Assembly (NCBI GenBank): GCA_023374045.1
Contig: CM041776.1
Location: 117,943,000-118,006,999 of the forward strand
DNA from: Limonium bicolor
Taxonomy: Eukaryota > Streptophyta > Magnoliopsida > Caryophyllales > Plumbaginaceae
Reading direction: 5' to 3'
Length of the DNA: 64,000 nt
The position numbers were made by a program, and so were the translations under genes. The notes beneath the pieces are model-generated. The model was given only the letters and a program-made list of their open reading frames with translations, was not told the origin of the DNA and searched no databases. Position 1 is the first letter of the stretch, and every line of letters starts with the position of its first letter. This document shows, piece after piece, positions 11,508 to 22,650 of the stretch.

Positions 11508-11705
11508 AACCGGCCCAAACCAGATCCGGCCCAAAGTCCAAACCACGGCCCAAAGTCCAAACCACGGCCCAAAGTCCAAACCACGGCCCAAAGTCCAACC
11601 ACGGCCCAAAGTCCAAACCACGGCCCAAAGCCCAAACCACGGCCCAAAGACCAAGTCCATGGCCCAAAGCCCAAGTCCACGGCCCAAAGCCCAAGTCAAC
11701 CCAAC
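11508..11705 (+). repeat. 19-bp minisatellite (GGCCCAAAGTCCAAACCAC)
   Basis: Units of 18-19 bp run from about 11508. The central ones (11528-11640) are near identical and later ones drift to GGCCCAAAGCCCAAGTCCA. The 90-residue minus-strand ORF here is Trp/Gly repeat only because the repeat is open. Confidence 0.95.
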
Positions 11706-11949
11706 TCCAGGCACGGCCCAATTTTCAACCCAACTCCACACAGCCTAATTTTCAACCCAACTCCAGGCACGGCCCAATTTTCAACCCAATTTCAAACAAG
11801 GCCCAATTTCGGCCAGACTTCAAGCAAAGCCCAATTTCGGCCAGACTTCAAGCAAAGCCCATTCCCAATTTTCAACCCATTTCGGTCCAAGCCCAGTTTG
11901 ACCCAAACCAAATTCGGGCCCAAACCCCCTATGGCCCATACCCCCCAGT

Positions 11950-12057
11950 TTGACCCAAATGCTAACCTTGACCCAAATGTTGACCTTGACCCAAATGTTG
12001 ACCTTGACCCAAATGCTGACTTTGACCCAGATTTTGACCTTGACCCAACTTTGACCT
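11950..12057 (+). repeat. 18-bp minisatellite (TTGACCCAAATGTTGACC)
   Basis: Six tandem units of 18 bp, the last one shortened. Because the unit is a multiple of three, both strands stay open, which explains the Asp-Pro-Asn-rich ORF at this place. Confidence 0.95.
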
Positions 12058-12591
12058 GGCCCGTTTTCCAAGCCCGATTCAATTGAATCAATTCAAACCC
12101 AATTTATTCAGTTCAATTCAAACCCAATTCCATACAATTTAAATCCAGAAGTCAATTCATCCAACTCACACTCAACTTGTAAATATCATTCAAACTCCAA
12201 AAATCTAAAAAACATTCTTCATTATTCAGCTTTAATTCAAAAATCCTGAAAATCTCTTTTCTCAAATTTTCAAACAATCATTTTATTCAAACTTCATCAA
12301 GTTTTCAAAAGAAATCATTTTGTGGAATTTTAAAGGAAAAACTCTTCTCACATCATAGAAAACTCCTCAAATGCAGAAAGTTCTTCTCACATATACAAAA
12401 AGTTTTCTCCTAAAACATTTCTCAAAATCAGTGTTTCTTCATCGAAAATGCCGAACAACTTCAAAGATCTTCTAACTCGGTTTTCAAACTCAACACTAAA
12501 CCGTTTTTGGGGAACATGGGATGTCTAACACCTTAAAAGTATGTTTTCTTCCCAGTTAGACATCACTTGTCTCTCTTCTAAAATAAAAATC

Positions 12592-12750
12592 CGAGGCAGG
12601 GCACTGGGGTCGTAACCCCCCTTGTCGCAGTCTGGATCTCTTTAGGCGGGGCATTAGGGTGACAAACCTCCCCTAAGTGCAGCCTAGATTTTTACAAGGC
12701 GGGGTGCTAGGGAAGTAACGACCTTCCTAGTTGCAGCCGAGATTTCAGAA
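12592..12750 (+). repeat. Three imperfect ~62-bp repeats
   Basis: Each unit reads GGCRGGGYRYTRGGGT.., then a CCCCT/TTCCTAG variant, then GCAGYCTRGATT. The array lies just before the PBS-distal part of the Tat/Ogre-like LTR. Confidence 0.8.
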
Positions 12751-13189
12751 TCATCTAACTCCCTTCCACTCGATTTCAATATTTTTAGTTTCAACGTTTT
12801 AAAACCCGGGAGTTAGAGACGTTATTTGGGTTTGACCGAGGGCATCTCATTTATGGTGTTTCTCTCTAAACCTTAGTTTTCGACATAAATACATTGCCCC
12901 ATCTTTCGAGCCTCGGCACTTACCATCAATTAAGTGTCGTGTTCGAGGGGGTACATAGGGTAATCCCTCGGGATTATCCGCCCTTTTACAATAAAATGAT
13001 TTTCCTCAATCGCTTTCAAACCTCAAACTTAAAAAAAAAAACTCGGGATCTCTATGCAAATACCAATTGCCTCACACACTCAAAAAAAAATCTTCAAAAC
13101 ACCAAATCACTTCATACCCAAATCATCATTCAAACTCCGACTCGCATTAAACTCAAATCCTCTTACAAATTCCCACTTCATTCAAACTT

Positions 13190-13330
13190 CCAAAGTCTCA
13201 CAAGCCCGAGCGTCTCATAGACTCGAACATCTCACGAACTCGAATGTCTCACAGACCCGAGCGTCTCACAGACTCAATCATTCTGAGATTTCAATGTCTC
13301 ACAGACCTGGGCGTCTCACAGACTCTAACC
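13190..13330 (+). repeat. TCTCACAGACTCGAA-type short repeats
   Basis: The unit GCGTCTCACAGACTCGAA recurs about seven times at 20-27 bp spacing with substitutions. Confidence 0.8.
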
Positions 13331-13438
13331 TCCCAAAACCCGAAACTTCTTGAAACTTCGAATCCTTCTAAATCTCAAACACTACAAATATCCTCAAGCT
13401 CCACAAACATCAAAATCTCCAAAAAACCAAAAAACCGT

Positions 13439-13505
13439 GAACTACGTAAGGTCTGATCTCAACAGGAAGTTGAGTACGTAGGCAGCCCACACAGGGTGCG
13501 ACCCC
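13439..13505 (+). repeat. Tat/Ogre-type GAACTACGT conserved LTR motif, copy 2
   Basis: GAACTACGTAAGGTCTGATC, an inverted repeat (CTCAAC..GTTGAG), ACGTAGGCAGCCC and GGGTGCGACC. It corresponds to 5487-5553 and lies about 0.8 kb before the LTR end. Confidence 0.75.
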
Positions 13506-14239
13506 GCTCCAAATAAAAAACCCTTTTCCTATACTAAGGTGTTCTCCATACCTCTCAAAACACTAAAACCTTCTTTGGCTCCCGCAAACTTCAAACCATC
13601 AGACACTAAGTCTTGTCTATTCGCTCAACCTCAGACTTTTCCTAATTCTCATCCGAATTCACCCATTCTTCTTCTTGGCGCTAGCTTGGCAGAAAAGCTC
13701 GCCTCATCCACTCTCTTCCTCAGCCCCCACTCAATCCTATCCTTTGGCTTTAAATGAATCTCTCTAAAAAGGTTTTGAAAGAAGACAATCCCGACAATTG
13801 GAGACGAGGTTTCCTCGGGCTCCAATCCGAAGTTGTGGTCGTTGCCACTTCTAAGGGGTGTAACCCAGTGCGAACCCACACAGAATCTCTGACATGACCA
13901 GATAAGTCCTATCCATAGGCAATAATCTCAGAGTCAATTAACGGTTCTTAGAACCCTCTTTCCCTTTCCTTCCTAGTTCTTTAGGTCAAACTAGGTGGCG
14001 ACTCTAGTCAATTCCGCCTTATAGAGGCATAAGTCCGCGTGGGGCCCATTGAGAGCGGGTGTAGTGCTCACTAGCATTCCCCTTATGCTTTCTGGGAAAG
14101 ACGGACGATAGAGTAGGTATTTGAGGGATGCCAAGGTGACAGGTTTTCACCCTCCACAGAATGGCAATTTCTAGGATCTAGGCTTTTAGTCAGACCATAT
14201 TTAGATAGACCCCCTCACACCGAAAAATCACCCTCCACA

Positions 14240-14656
14240 GGTTCTGCGACTGCTAAGCATGTCGCCCCATGCTGTTGCAAGTCATAGCCTCCTTGTGGTT
14301 GGAGTGTTTATACTACCGCTATTAAGTGCGGCTATTGTTGTTCACCCGGGATCCACTTCCGGGTCTTCCATTTTTCGGAATCTACCATACGTCGGTTCTT
14401 GTTTACTGTGTGATTGCTTCACAACTGCCAGATCGGGTTTTCCCCGAGTATGAGAAGGCTTTTCTTCTCTCTGGCGTCCTTTCCTAAGTTATACAATGGG
14501 GTTTGCGGCGGGCGGGACTGGTATTGTAGGTATCCGGTACTCACCGGTAGTTCCTACTAGCACATCTAATGCTAACACTCAGCCCTTAGCCCTAAGCTTC
14601 TATTTCCTAACTCGGTATTCCTAACTCGGTATTTCCAGTCATCAGAGCGATACTTC
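14240..14656 (-). mobile_element. 5' internal region of minus-strand element D
   Basis: The reverse complement aligns with the internal sequence after the primer sites of LARDs A and B (22993-23420 and 50236-50650). Shared words are GAAGTATCGCTCTGATG, ACTGGAAATACCGAG, GATACCTACAATACCA and GCGACATGCTTAGCAGTCG. The match stops at 14240, where the Tat/Ogre-like LTR begins. No protein is encoded. Confidence 0.8.
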
Positions 14657-14668
14657 GCTCTGATACCA
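14657..14668 (-). other. Primer binding site of element D
   Basis: On the minus strand this reads TGGTATCAGAGC, the tRNA-iMet complement, five bases after the LTR end ..GGGGTGTTACA. Confidence 0.9.
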
Positions 14669-15132
14669 CTTTTTGTAACACCCCTACTATTAATTCAATC
14701 ATTACCGTCCAATCTCCTCGTGCTTCCCGAGTCACGCAGCGGATACATACTTACGTACATCGGGTGATACAGTGCCGTTAGTCACCCACGTGACTAACAA
14801 GGCTACTACTGCTACATACAGCATCAATCTGATGGACCGGAATATCCGAGTACTACTTAATACAATACATACTCTCATTGCATACTGAATACTACAGTAC
14901 TCCATTCGATACATTACTCCATTCAATACCGTACTTCATTCAATACAATACTCCACAACTCCGTACAAGATAATACACTACGCATACCGAGTTTACTAGG
15001 TTCCAAAATCAATACAGTACTTCTCCCAAATTCAGACACACTTACTAGAAATCAATCTGCTACCCATTCCTCACAAACTAGATACTTCTAATTACCAGGC
15101 GCGCCACCGGTCTCTTACCTTGACTGTATCCG

Positions 15133-15235
15133 CTTCGGGTACCTGCACACTAAAAACGTTCTCCCGAGGGGGTCAGCTTTCGCTGAATATGATAACCGCA
15201 TACCCCGCGTACTAGCGAGGGTACGCCGACCATTT
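15133..15235 (-). promoter_or_regulatory. Structured LTR block with acceptor-like CAG|GT (element D)
   Basis: On the minus strand: CGACC-AAAT-GGTCG hairpin, GCGTACCC..GGGGTATGC hairpin, then a C-rich/G-rich pair, then AGTGTGCAG|GTACCCGAAG. The same order is present in LTRs A, B and, with variation, C and F. Confidence 0.65.
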
Positions 15236-15266
15236 GGTCGAATACATGCAATTCATTTTGCAATAC

Positions 15267-15296
15267 ATGCATACATACATACATACATACATACTT
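15267..15296 (+). repeat. CATA microsatellite
   Basis: About seven tandem CATA units in the LTR of D. Confidence 0.95.
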
Positions 15297-16462
15297 ACAT
15301 GCTTTCATTCACGATACTGCAATACTACACAAGGTATACATACATACGCACAGTACAATACATGCTTGGAAGACAATACAAGTCAACCAATGCTCACTTA
15401 CCCTCTTCCAGAATACACATACACGATAAATACCCATTACGTATCCAATACGCAATACGGAGATACAATTCTCCAATACATACAAGGTCCAGTTAGCTTC
15501 ATTACACACCCGGGTTAATCAGGTGTTCGATACTCTTTTACTTCCGGTCAATGACTTACAATAGTCAAGACCAATACACATACAATACTTACTTCTTACA
15601 TACTTTACTTCCAGTTAAGTCGGTATGACCTCCGGGCAGGGATTACTACATCCCACCACCGGGCTTTAGGGTGGCCCACTAATCCAGGATGCTACCCATT
15701 CAAGGGAATTGGTCCAAGGAAAAGATTATAGCCAGGATTCGGATCCAATCTCTTGTGTTTCCTTATCCTCACGCGTGGCCGAAACTGTATCGGACTTCTA
15801 CTCATTCCATTTACTCATTACTCAAGTTAGGAGTTGGGTTGTTAGGAATTAGTAGAAGTCAGTACTTCACCTCCATACATACATACAATACACAAGTACA
15901 CAATACTTACACATACTTCTCATTTCCATTCATTCATTTCATGCATTATACAAACTAATTGTTCAAGAAGATACAACCAGAACAAAATAGTTCAAACACA
16001 GTTAAGTGCAATATAAGTCCGATTCGTGCATTTATCTTATTGGTGATCACATAAGCACACAAATCGGGGTAACCAGATTAGGATACAGAGCATGAAGAAA
16101 TCATACCGTTCACCGTTGTATCCGCACTACCGGCTCCTTCGAGGATCAACTATTGAGTTCCTATACATACATGAAGTAGTATGATCAATGGTTTATTATT
16201 GATCTAACTTACTCCTTCATTGATATTCTCAATGTTTACGTACTACTCCTTTACATTCGTACTTGGTTACAAAACCATTCTTTCCTTATTACTTCTTAAG
16301 CTTGCTTCCTTACTCATTTACTTACTTTCTTACCATTACTACTTCATTAATGGTGTATTACTACATATATACATATGTGTATATAGGCATATATACATGT
16401 ATATATGATTACTATAATCATATAATTAAAACATTTTTTTTTGTTTTGTTTTTTTTTGACTC

Positions 16463-16852
16463 GACCGGACTTGCGACCGACCTTGCAAGTCCGGTCCATT
16501 CCAGTAGGCTACATCGTGTAAAAATTACAGGGCCGACCGACCTTGCAAGTCCGGTCCCAAGGTCGGTCCATTCCAGTAAGTTTCGTATTTGAAAATTTTA
16601 GCCCGACCGACCTTGCAAGTCCGGTCGCAAGGTCGGTCCATTCCAGTAGCTTGCATTACGGGAATTTTTCTGGCCGACCGAACTTGCAAGTCCGGTCGCA
16701 AGTTCGGTCCATTCCAGAAGGTTTCTGACGGAAGAAATTTCTGGTCCGACCGAACTTACAAGTCCGGTCGCAAGGTCTGTCGACTCCAGAAGGTTTCCCG
16801 TCTTGTAAATCTGGGCTCGACCGACCTTGCAAGTTCGGTCCTAAGGTCGGTC
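16463..16852 (-). repeat. Array of six hairpin units in the LTR of D (~71-bp period)
   Basis: The units start at 16463, 16534, 16605, 16676, about 16748 and 16819. Most have stem GACCGACCTTG/CAAGGTCGGTC around a loop with CAAGTCCGGTC. The fourth has GACCGAACTTG/CAAGTTCGGTC, a two-sided change that keeps the pair. The first uses GACCGGACTTG/CAAGTCCGGTC. The fifth pairs poorly. Confidence 0.9.
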
Positions 16853-18645
16853 CAGCCCAGTACTTCAGTTTTAAAAATCTGTTTTTGGGTGTTTTCTTTA
16901 CCCATTGTTTCCCCAATCTTGACCAATACTTTCCTTCATGTTTACCACACATTTAGATGTTCTAAATCACCTTAGCTCATACACCAAACTTGCTGCTCAA
17001 TCCTTACATTCACTTACACATTTTCCCTCACTTCTTCTCAACACTTATACTAGTTCCCTTTTCACCAATGCTACAGATTTTGCTCTTTCCTCAAATGCTA
17101 CAGATTTTCAACCTAACCTTTATCATTCAATACTCTTACTACCAATACCACTACTAATATCCTCATTACATTACCTTCCACTCAATCCTTCCCATTATCT
17201 AGCTCCTTTCAAAATCTGTTACAAAGTGGTTTGCTTCACACTTTAGGCTCTCCAAGCACACCTAGTTTCTCCTAGTTCCTCCAATGCATCATACTACTTC
17301 TTGCTACAGATTTTACACTTTCACATCCTCATACTACAAGTACCAATCCACAGTTACTAAATATCTCCACTAACTTCCATACACCCTTGGTTCTCCCATT
17401 CACCAAGTCATCCATAATTGTACATATTCCTACCAAAATTTTGCCATAGCTCAGCTACTTTTCTTACTTAACCACACATACACCTTCTCACCAAATTCAT
17501 GCCTATTCTAGCCATACCCATACAAGGGTTCTACCAGCACACATACAAAATCCCAATACACCAATATTTCCTCAATCCACAGTACAATACTCATGTACAA
17601 TTATTTAGCTCTAAGGCCTACAATCCACATACTTGCTCTTAAATACTCAAACTTCACAATTCTCACAACCTGTTTACACAATACACTATACTCACATATT
17701 ATCACCACTACAACAACAACAAAATTCCTGCACACTTACACATTCAATACCCCATGTTGTCCCAAGTTTTAAACATCATTTAAAACTTCAAAAACTGTTA
17801 CATTATCTTATCCAATACATTACTACATTACTATTACTCATACTACATACATTCCTCATTGTTAGATACTTAAAATCTGTTACAATGAAATACACAAACT
17901 AACCCAAGGTAAGAGCATTACCTTGACTTGCTAGTTTTTTTTTCCTTCTTTCCTTTCCTTCTCTTCTTTTCCTCTTTCCTTCTTCCCTTGTTCTCGGTTT
18001 TTGTTCAAGAACGGCAATGCTACAGCAAGCCATACATACCCATACTAGTTTAGCACCTTAACTTAAACTAACCCTAGAATTTAGATGTTTTAGGGTTTAG
18101 AAAAAGAGTATTACCTTCCAACCAATGTGTGGAGTCCTTGTCTAGCAAATGAACAAGATTCCTAGCCCAAATGAGTAGCCAAAATCGGCTGGAATGCAAG
18201 GAGTAAAACAAGTCTCACTTAAATTTTCGTTTTGCATATAAGGGCTAGAAAAAGGTAGGTTTTCAAGAATATTTTTACCTCAAAATGACAAGGAGGTGAA
18301 GGTGCTTCTAATGGTGGTACTCAAGCTTCAAATGGAGAATACCCATAAAAACGAAAATGGAGTTTTTGGGTTTTTGAAAGGATGAAAATGTTCTCCTTGG
18401 CAAGGGGATTACAATGGTGTAATTTTTATTGGATTTGGAGAAGGTTTGGGTACTCAAAGAGAGGAGAGAAGTGGAGAGTTTTGTGGGGGCTTCATTTCTC
18501 CATTGCCATCGCCCAAGGAGGAAGAAGAGAGAATAGAGAGGTGAGAGAAATCGTGAGAGAGAGGAGTGGGGATAGGAGAGAGAGTTTTTATTTTGCTTTT
18601 TACTTATTTCTTTTGTCCTCTAGTGTATTAGGAACAATAAAGGGA

Positions 18646-18650
18646 TAAAT
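18646..18650. repeat. Target-site duplication TAAAT, left (LARD A)
   Basis: TAAAT lies directly before TTTAATACCCC. The right copy is at 32335-32339. Confidence 0.85.
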
Positions 18651-20679
18651 TTTAATACCCCGGACCTAGTAATGGTGATTTAATTACTGTAATAAATTAT
18701 TAAGGGCCTAATTGTGCCTAGAAAGTATTGGTAAAAAGAATAAAACCAAAAGAAGAGAGAAAACGCTTGAAAAGCGAAAAACGCTAAAACGCGTATTAAA
18801 TGAATAAAGGGAAAATATGATCTCGTTAGGGTCCGAGATGGATTCCTAAGGCTTAATTACGCCTAATTATTATATGGGAATAATTCCCGAAGGAAACGGA
18901 TCCAAATAATGGATTAAAAATGCTAACGGAGTTTTAAGCACGTTTTTCGAGAAAACCCGAAAACGCAACTTTAAGTGGTCAAACGGACCCGTAAAAATTA
19001 TAGTTGATTAAATAACTATAAATAAGTATTAATGGGAGCTTAATAACCATTAAAATTAATTAAGCGAGAAAATTCCGGAAAACGGACCCCGTAAGTGAAT
19101 AGTGACGAAACCGGGAGACGAAACGCGTTTAATTCGAAAAGACGAAAAACGACCCGGGCTATTAATTAATGTGGGCCGGTTTTAATTATAATGTGTACAC
19201 CCATTAATAGCTTGCTAGCTATTAAGTAATAACAAGACAAATAATAAATAAGTAAAGTAAATAGTATAAAGTTAAAAAGTAAAATAAGAACTCACCTTCT
19301 CACTTTCTATTCCTCATTCACGATTTGCTCCAGGCCTTGTAACTTCTTCTTCTTCCTCTGTTAGTCGCGACACCAACAGCACCTCACCCTCATCTTGCCT
19401 CCCCTCTATCTAGCTCATTTCTCCACCGAATCACACGAAATTGGTACCGTTGAACTCGTCTCGGTGAGAGCTTCGATCTCCACCCAACAAAGTTTCGATT
19501 CCTCCATTCTCATTTCCATTGACGTTGGAGCTTTTGAAGATTGAAGAGTGATTCCAACCCTTCTTCTCCTTCCTTAGTGCCTTAAGGTATAAATAAGTAA
19601 GTATGTACACCATTTCAAGCTTATTCTACCATTTGTGAGACTTTTTCCCTCACGTGGAAATTTCCCCTCATTTCAGTCGAACGGTGAGTTTTTGTGGGTA
19701 TTGGAAAAACTTCTCCAATTGATTGCCAATCCATCCATTTGGTTTCTCTAAGGTAAAATCTAGATTAAACTTTAAAAACTAGCACTTAATATATATATTA
19801 GGTTTTGTGGAGGAAAAATAAATTGATTGTTGAATGTGTGTTATGGGCGGTGATTGTAGTTGGCAATCAATAGCCTTGTGTGGTGTGGAAAACAAGAAGA
19901 GAAAGAGAGAACAAGAGAAAGAGGAAGAAGAGGAGTGAACACTGAAAGTGAAACAAGGTAAAGAGCTTACCTTGTATTGGTTTAGTTCTTTGCGAAATTG
20001 ATGTGGGTATTGAATGAATAACTTTGGGCTTGTGTGTCCTTGGTACTGCAATATTGTAGTTTGAAACAGAATGTATTAATGTGTTTAAGTGTGAAAAATA
20101 AACCTAGAAGTTAAGCTAACATACATGTGTGAATAAGTGGGATTTTGATGTGGTTTTGATGTTTAAACCAAACAGGGGTGAAGAAGTGTGTTGTGAGCTG
20201 ATTTAATTGTGGGGAGAATGCTAAGAAAGTAGCCAAGTGCTGTCAAAATTTGTTTAGGAGATTATGGACTTGAGTGTTTCATTATAAGGAAGAAACTAGT
20301 TGGTTTAAGAAGTGTTAGGTGAGTGATTAATGGTTTGAAAACCAAACCAAGAAGTAGAGTGTGCTAGCAGTGAAGATAATGTCATTTGGGTGCTGGTAAT
20401 GGCATTAGTGAATGAAGTATTGAATGGTGGGAGGCAACACCAAAATCTGTTACAAGAGTATTAGAAAACAAGAAAACAAGTCATGAAAGTGTAAGTGAAT
20501 TTTTGAGTGAAAATAATTAGAATTGGTGAGTGCACTTGGTGCTTAGTTTAAGGTGATTAAGAAGGGTAATTAAGTGTTAAAACATGTAGATTATAAGTGG
20601 GAAAGATTGGAAAGACAATGGTGGAAGAATGAGGTTGTAACAGATTTGGAAAAATGCAAATCTGTCAAAACTGCAACAG

Positions 20680-20933
20680 GGTCTGGGACTTAGTCCATGG
20701 ACAAGGTCCCGGACCACCCCCTTAATTCATGCCGTGAGATTACCCTGCACTTGGTCCGGGACTTGGGGTATGGAAAAGGTCCCGGACCACCCCATTTAAA
20801 TAGACCGAGATTGAACATCCATGCTGGTCCAGGACTTGGGATAGGGACAAGGTCCCGGACCATGGTAGAAAAACCACCCGAGAGTTACAACCAGCTTTGG
20901 TCCGGGACTTAAGATAGGGACCAAGTCCCGGAC
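20680..20933 (+). repeat. Array of four 36-nt hairpins, LARD A 5' LTR
   Basis: Units at 20680, 20753, 20826 and 20898 (spacing 73, 73, 72). Each has GGTCCGGGACTT, a 10-12 base tip and AAGGTCCCGGACC. Unit 1 has T for C in the left arm, which still pairs as U-G in RNA. Unit 3 has one A-C mismatch that is absent from the other three LTR copies. Confidence 0.95.
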
Positions 20934-22511
20934 CACCCCCATAATCATGCCGTGAGTGTTTTAAAGGTTGTAAATGATGGGGGTTTGAATGTTAATGATG
21001 TTGTAAGATGTTAAGGCCTTGTTTGGTGACATGTAAAGGCCCTAGGAAGTGCAAGAGAGTGTTAGAAGTGATTGAGAAGTGAGAACTCAAATTAACAAGA
21101 GTAAAACCGAGATAACGGGATAACGGGTTAAGTACGGGAGTAGCATTTAATTATGTTCCGGATGATCTTAGTATTAATAATAATGTTTGAAACATTATCA
21201 GAGAATCGTGCGTGACCCGAGCATGGTGAGATGACACGGTAAAAGTAAAAACCCCGGTGAAAGGTATGATTTTCTCATACTCCGCGTGCTAACCGAGTTA
21301 CGTTGATTTGTGTGTTTGTGTGCCGGCTTAATCAAGATTAAAGCATGAAAATAATCCCTTGTTTGATTATGTATGTCATGTTGTATGTTGAATGAGCTAA
21401 CATACTTGTATGCCGGTGTGGTCTAACATAGTGTAAAGACCGACACATAGTGAGTAACGTTGGGCTAGAGACCCGTAGATCGGGTCGATGCTTATGATAA
21501 CGAAAATGTGCAAACACACAAACTATCCGTTAAAGTATAATGATAATGCAAACATATGAACTCCCTAGAATGTGAGGAGATGTATGGGTTGAGTAAATAC
21601 CCGATAATGGTTAGAAACCACATTGAAACAATCCACGAAACAAATGAGAGTGGAAAGATAAGTGAACCTCCTTCAAGAGGATTTAAGATAGTTCGAAGAT
21701 GTGAACTAGCGATGAGGGTAAAAGAGACCTGAGGGATTAGTAGCTCCCTTGAGACATGGTCGACCTCCTATATGAGGATTTTACCTGGTATATGCAAGTA
21801 ACCGAAAGTATGAGTACAGTAAATATATGGGTAACTCTTAAAACCTAAGATTAACCAAACTTAAGTAATGTTCCCAAGGTCATTAGAAGCATCGAGAGTG
21901 ATGCTCCTAGACTAATATACATAATGTTATTATAGCTCCGAGAGAGGAGTGTATGGGAACGAGAGTAGTCCGAGAGTAGTCGGACCTAAGTAAAAGAGAT
22001 AGGAACTAAGAGAGAGTTCCGTGAGCTAGTTGAACCTTCCCACCATGCTAGACCCAGAGTAGGGTCGAAACCGGGGAAGTAAGACTATGCTAGAGAGCCA
22101 TGAGTTTTGGCCTAAGTATGTATTGAGAGTAACAAGCGTGACGTAGGAGACCTGTAGTGTCTCGAGAATCTACAAGAGCTTGAGTATAAATAACCCAAGA
22201 GTATGGGTAAGATAATGAGAATAAGTAACCCAAGAGTATGGGTAAGATAATGAGAATAAGTAACCCGAGAGTGTGGGTGAGTATAGTACGAGTAGCCCAA
22301 GAGAATGGGTGTGAATATGAATAAGTAACCCGAGAGAGCGGGTGAGGTATTGAATAAGTAAATAAGGCATAGTGAGGAATAACCCTCATGGCCTAAGAGT
22401 AACCAGATACCACTAACAACCTTGTTATGTTAGTTAGGAATCGTGCTCCGTGATTGGATGTAGATTCCTTGTGTAATACACATATTTATTGTATTGCTTT
22501 GATGCATGTTG

Positions 22512-22650
22512 TTTGACTAAAATGAACTCCATGTATATCCGACTAAGAGGTCGGCGTACCCTGGTTAGCGCTCGGGGTATGCGAATTTCATATGCAGCGT
22601 TAAGCTGAGCCCCTAGGGGCAATGTTTTTATTTTACAGGTACACCGAAGA
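22512..22650 (+). promoter_or_regulatory. Structured LTR block with acceptor-like CAG|GT (LARD A 5' LTR)
   Basis: Three hairpins follow in order: CCGAC/GTCGG (22539-22554), GCGTACCC..GGGGTATGC (about 22554-22582) and GCCCC-TA-GGGGC (22609-22620). Then comes TTTTTATTTTACAG|GTACACC (22625 on), which looks like a plant 3' splice site. The block recurs at 31860, 49756 and 59083, and in diverged form in D, C, F and E. Confidence 0.7.

Larger units (their letters stand above)
7467..14239 (+). mobile_element. 6.8-kb LTR of a Tat/Ogre-like element (probably the 3' LTR)
   Basis: It starts TGTAGACACC after a polypurine tract and ends CACCCTCCACA at 14239, where minus-strand element D sequence resumes (its GGCGACATGCTTAGCAGTCG counterpart). 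TG..CA ends and a length of 6773 bp suit the Tat/Ogre lineage, which has the longest plant LTRs. It contains a TATA box (8221), the GAACTACGT block (13439) and several minisatellites. An alternative end is 14158, where the same TTTTCACCCTCCACA occurs 81 bp earlier. The right flanking bases are GGTTC; the left target-site copy is not visible, so insertion into D is inferred from D sequence on one side only. Confidence 0.65.
14674..18650 (-). mobile_element. LTR of element D, U5-side segment
   Basis: In plus orientation it starts TGTAACACCCCTACT; on its own strand it ends GGGGTGTTACA. The LTR is interrupted at 18650 by LARD A (TSD TAAAT) and resumes at 32340, giving about 4.56 kb in total. It contains the structured block (15133-15235), a CATA microsatellite and the hairpin array at 16463-16852. 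The stretch 16860-18650 shows no gene and is ordinary LTR interior. Confidence 0.85.

Noticed and set aside
11455..12091. Trp/Gly-rich and Asp/Pro/Asn-rich ORFs on both strands
   Set aside because: They are translations of 18- and 19-bp minisatellites that happen to lack stops.
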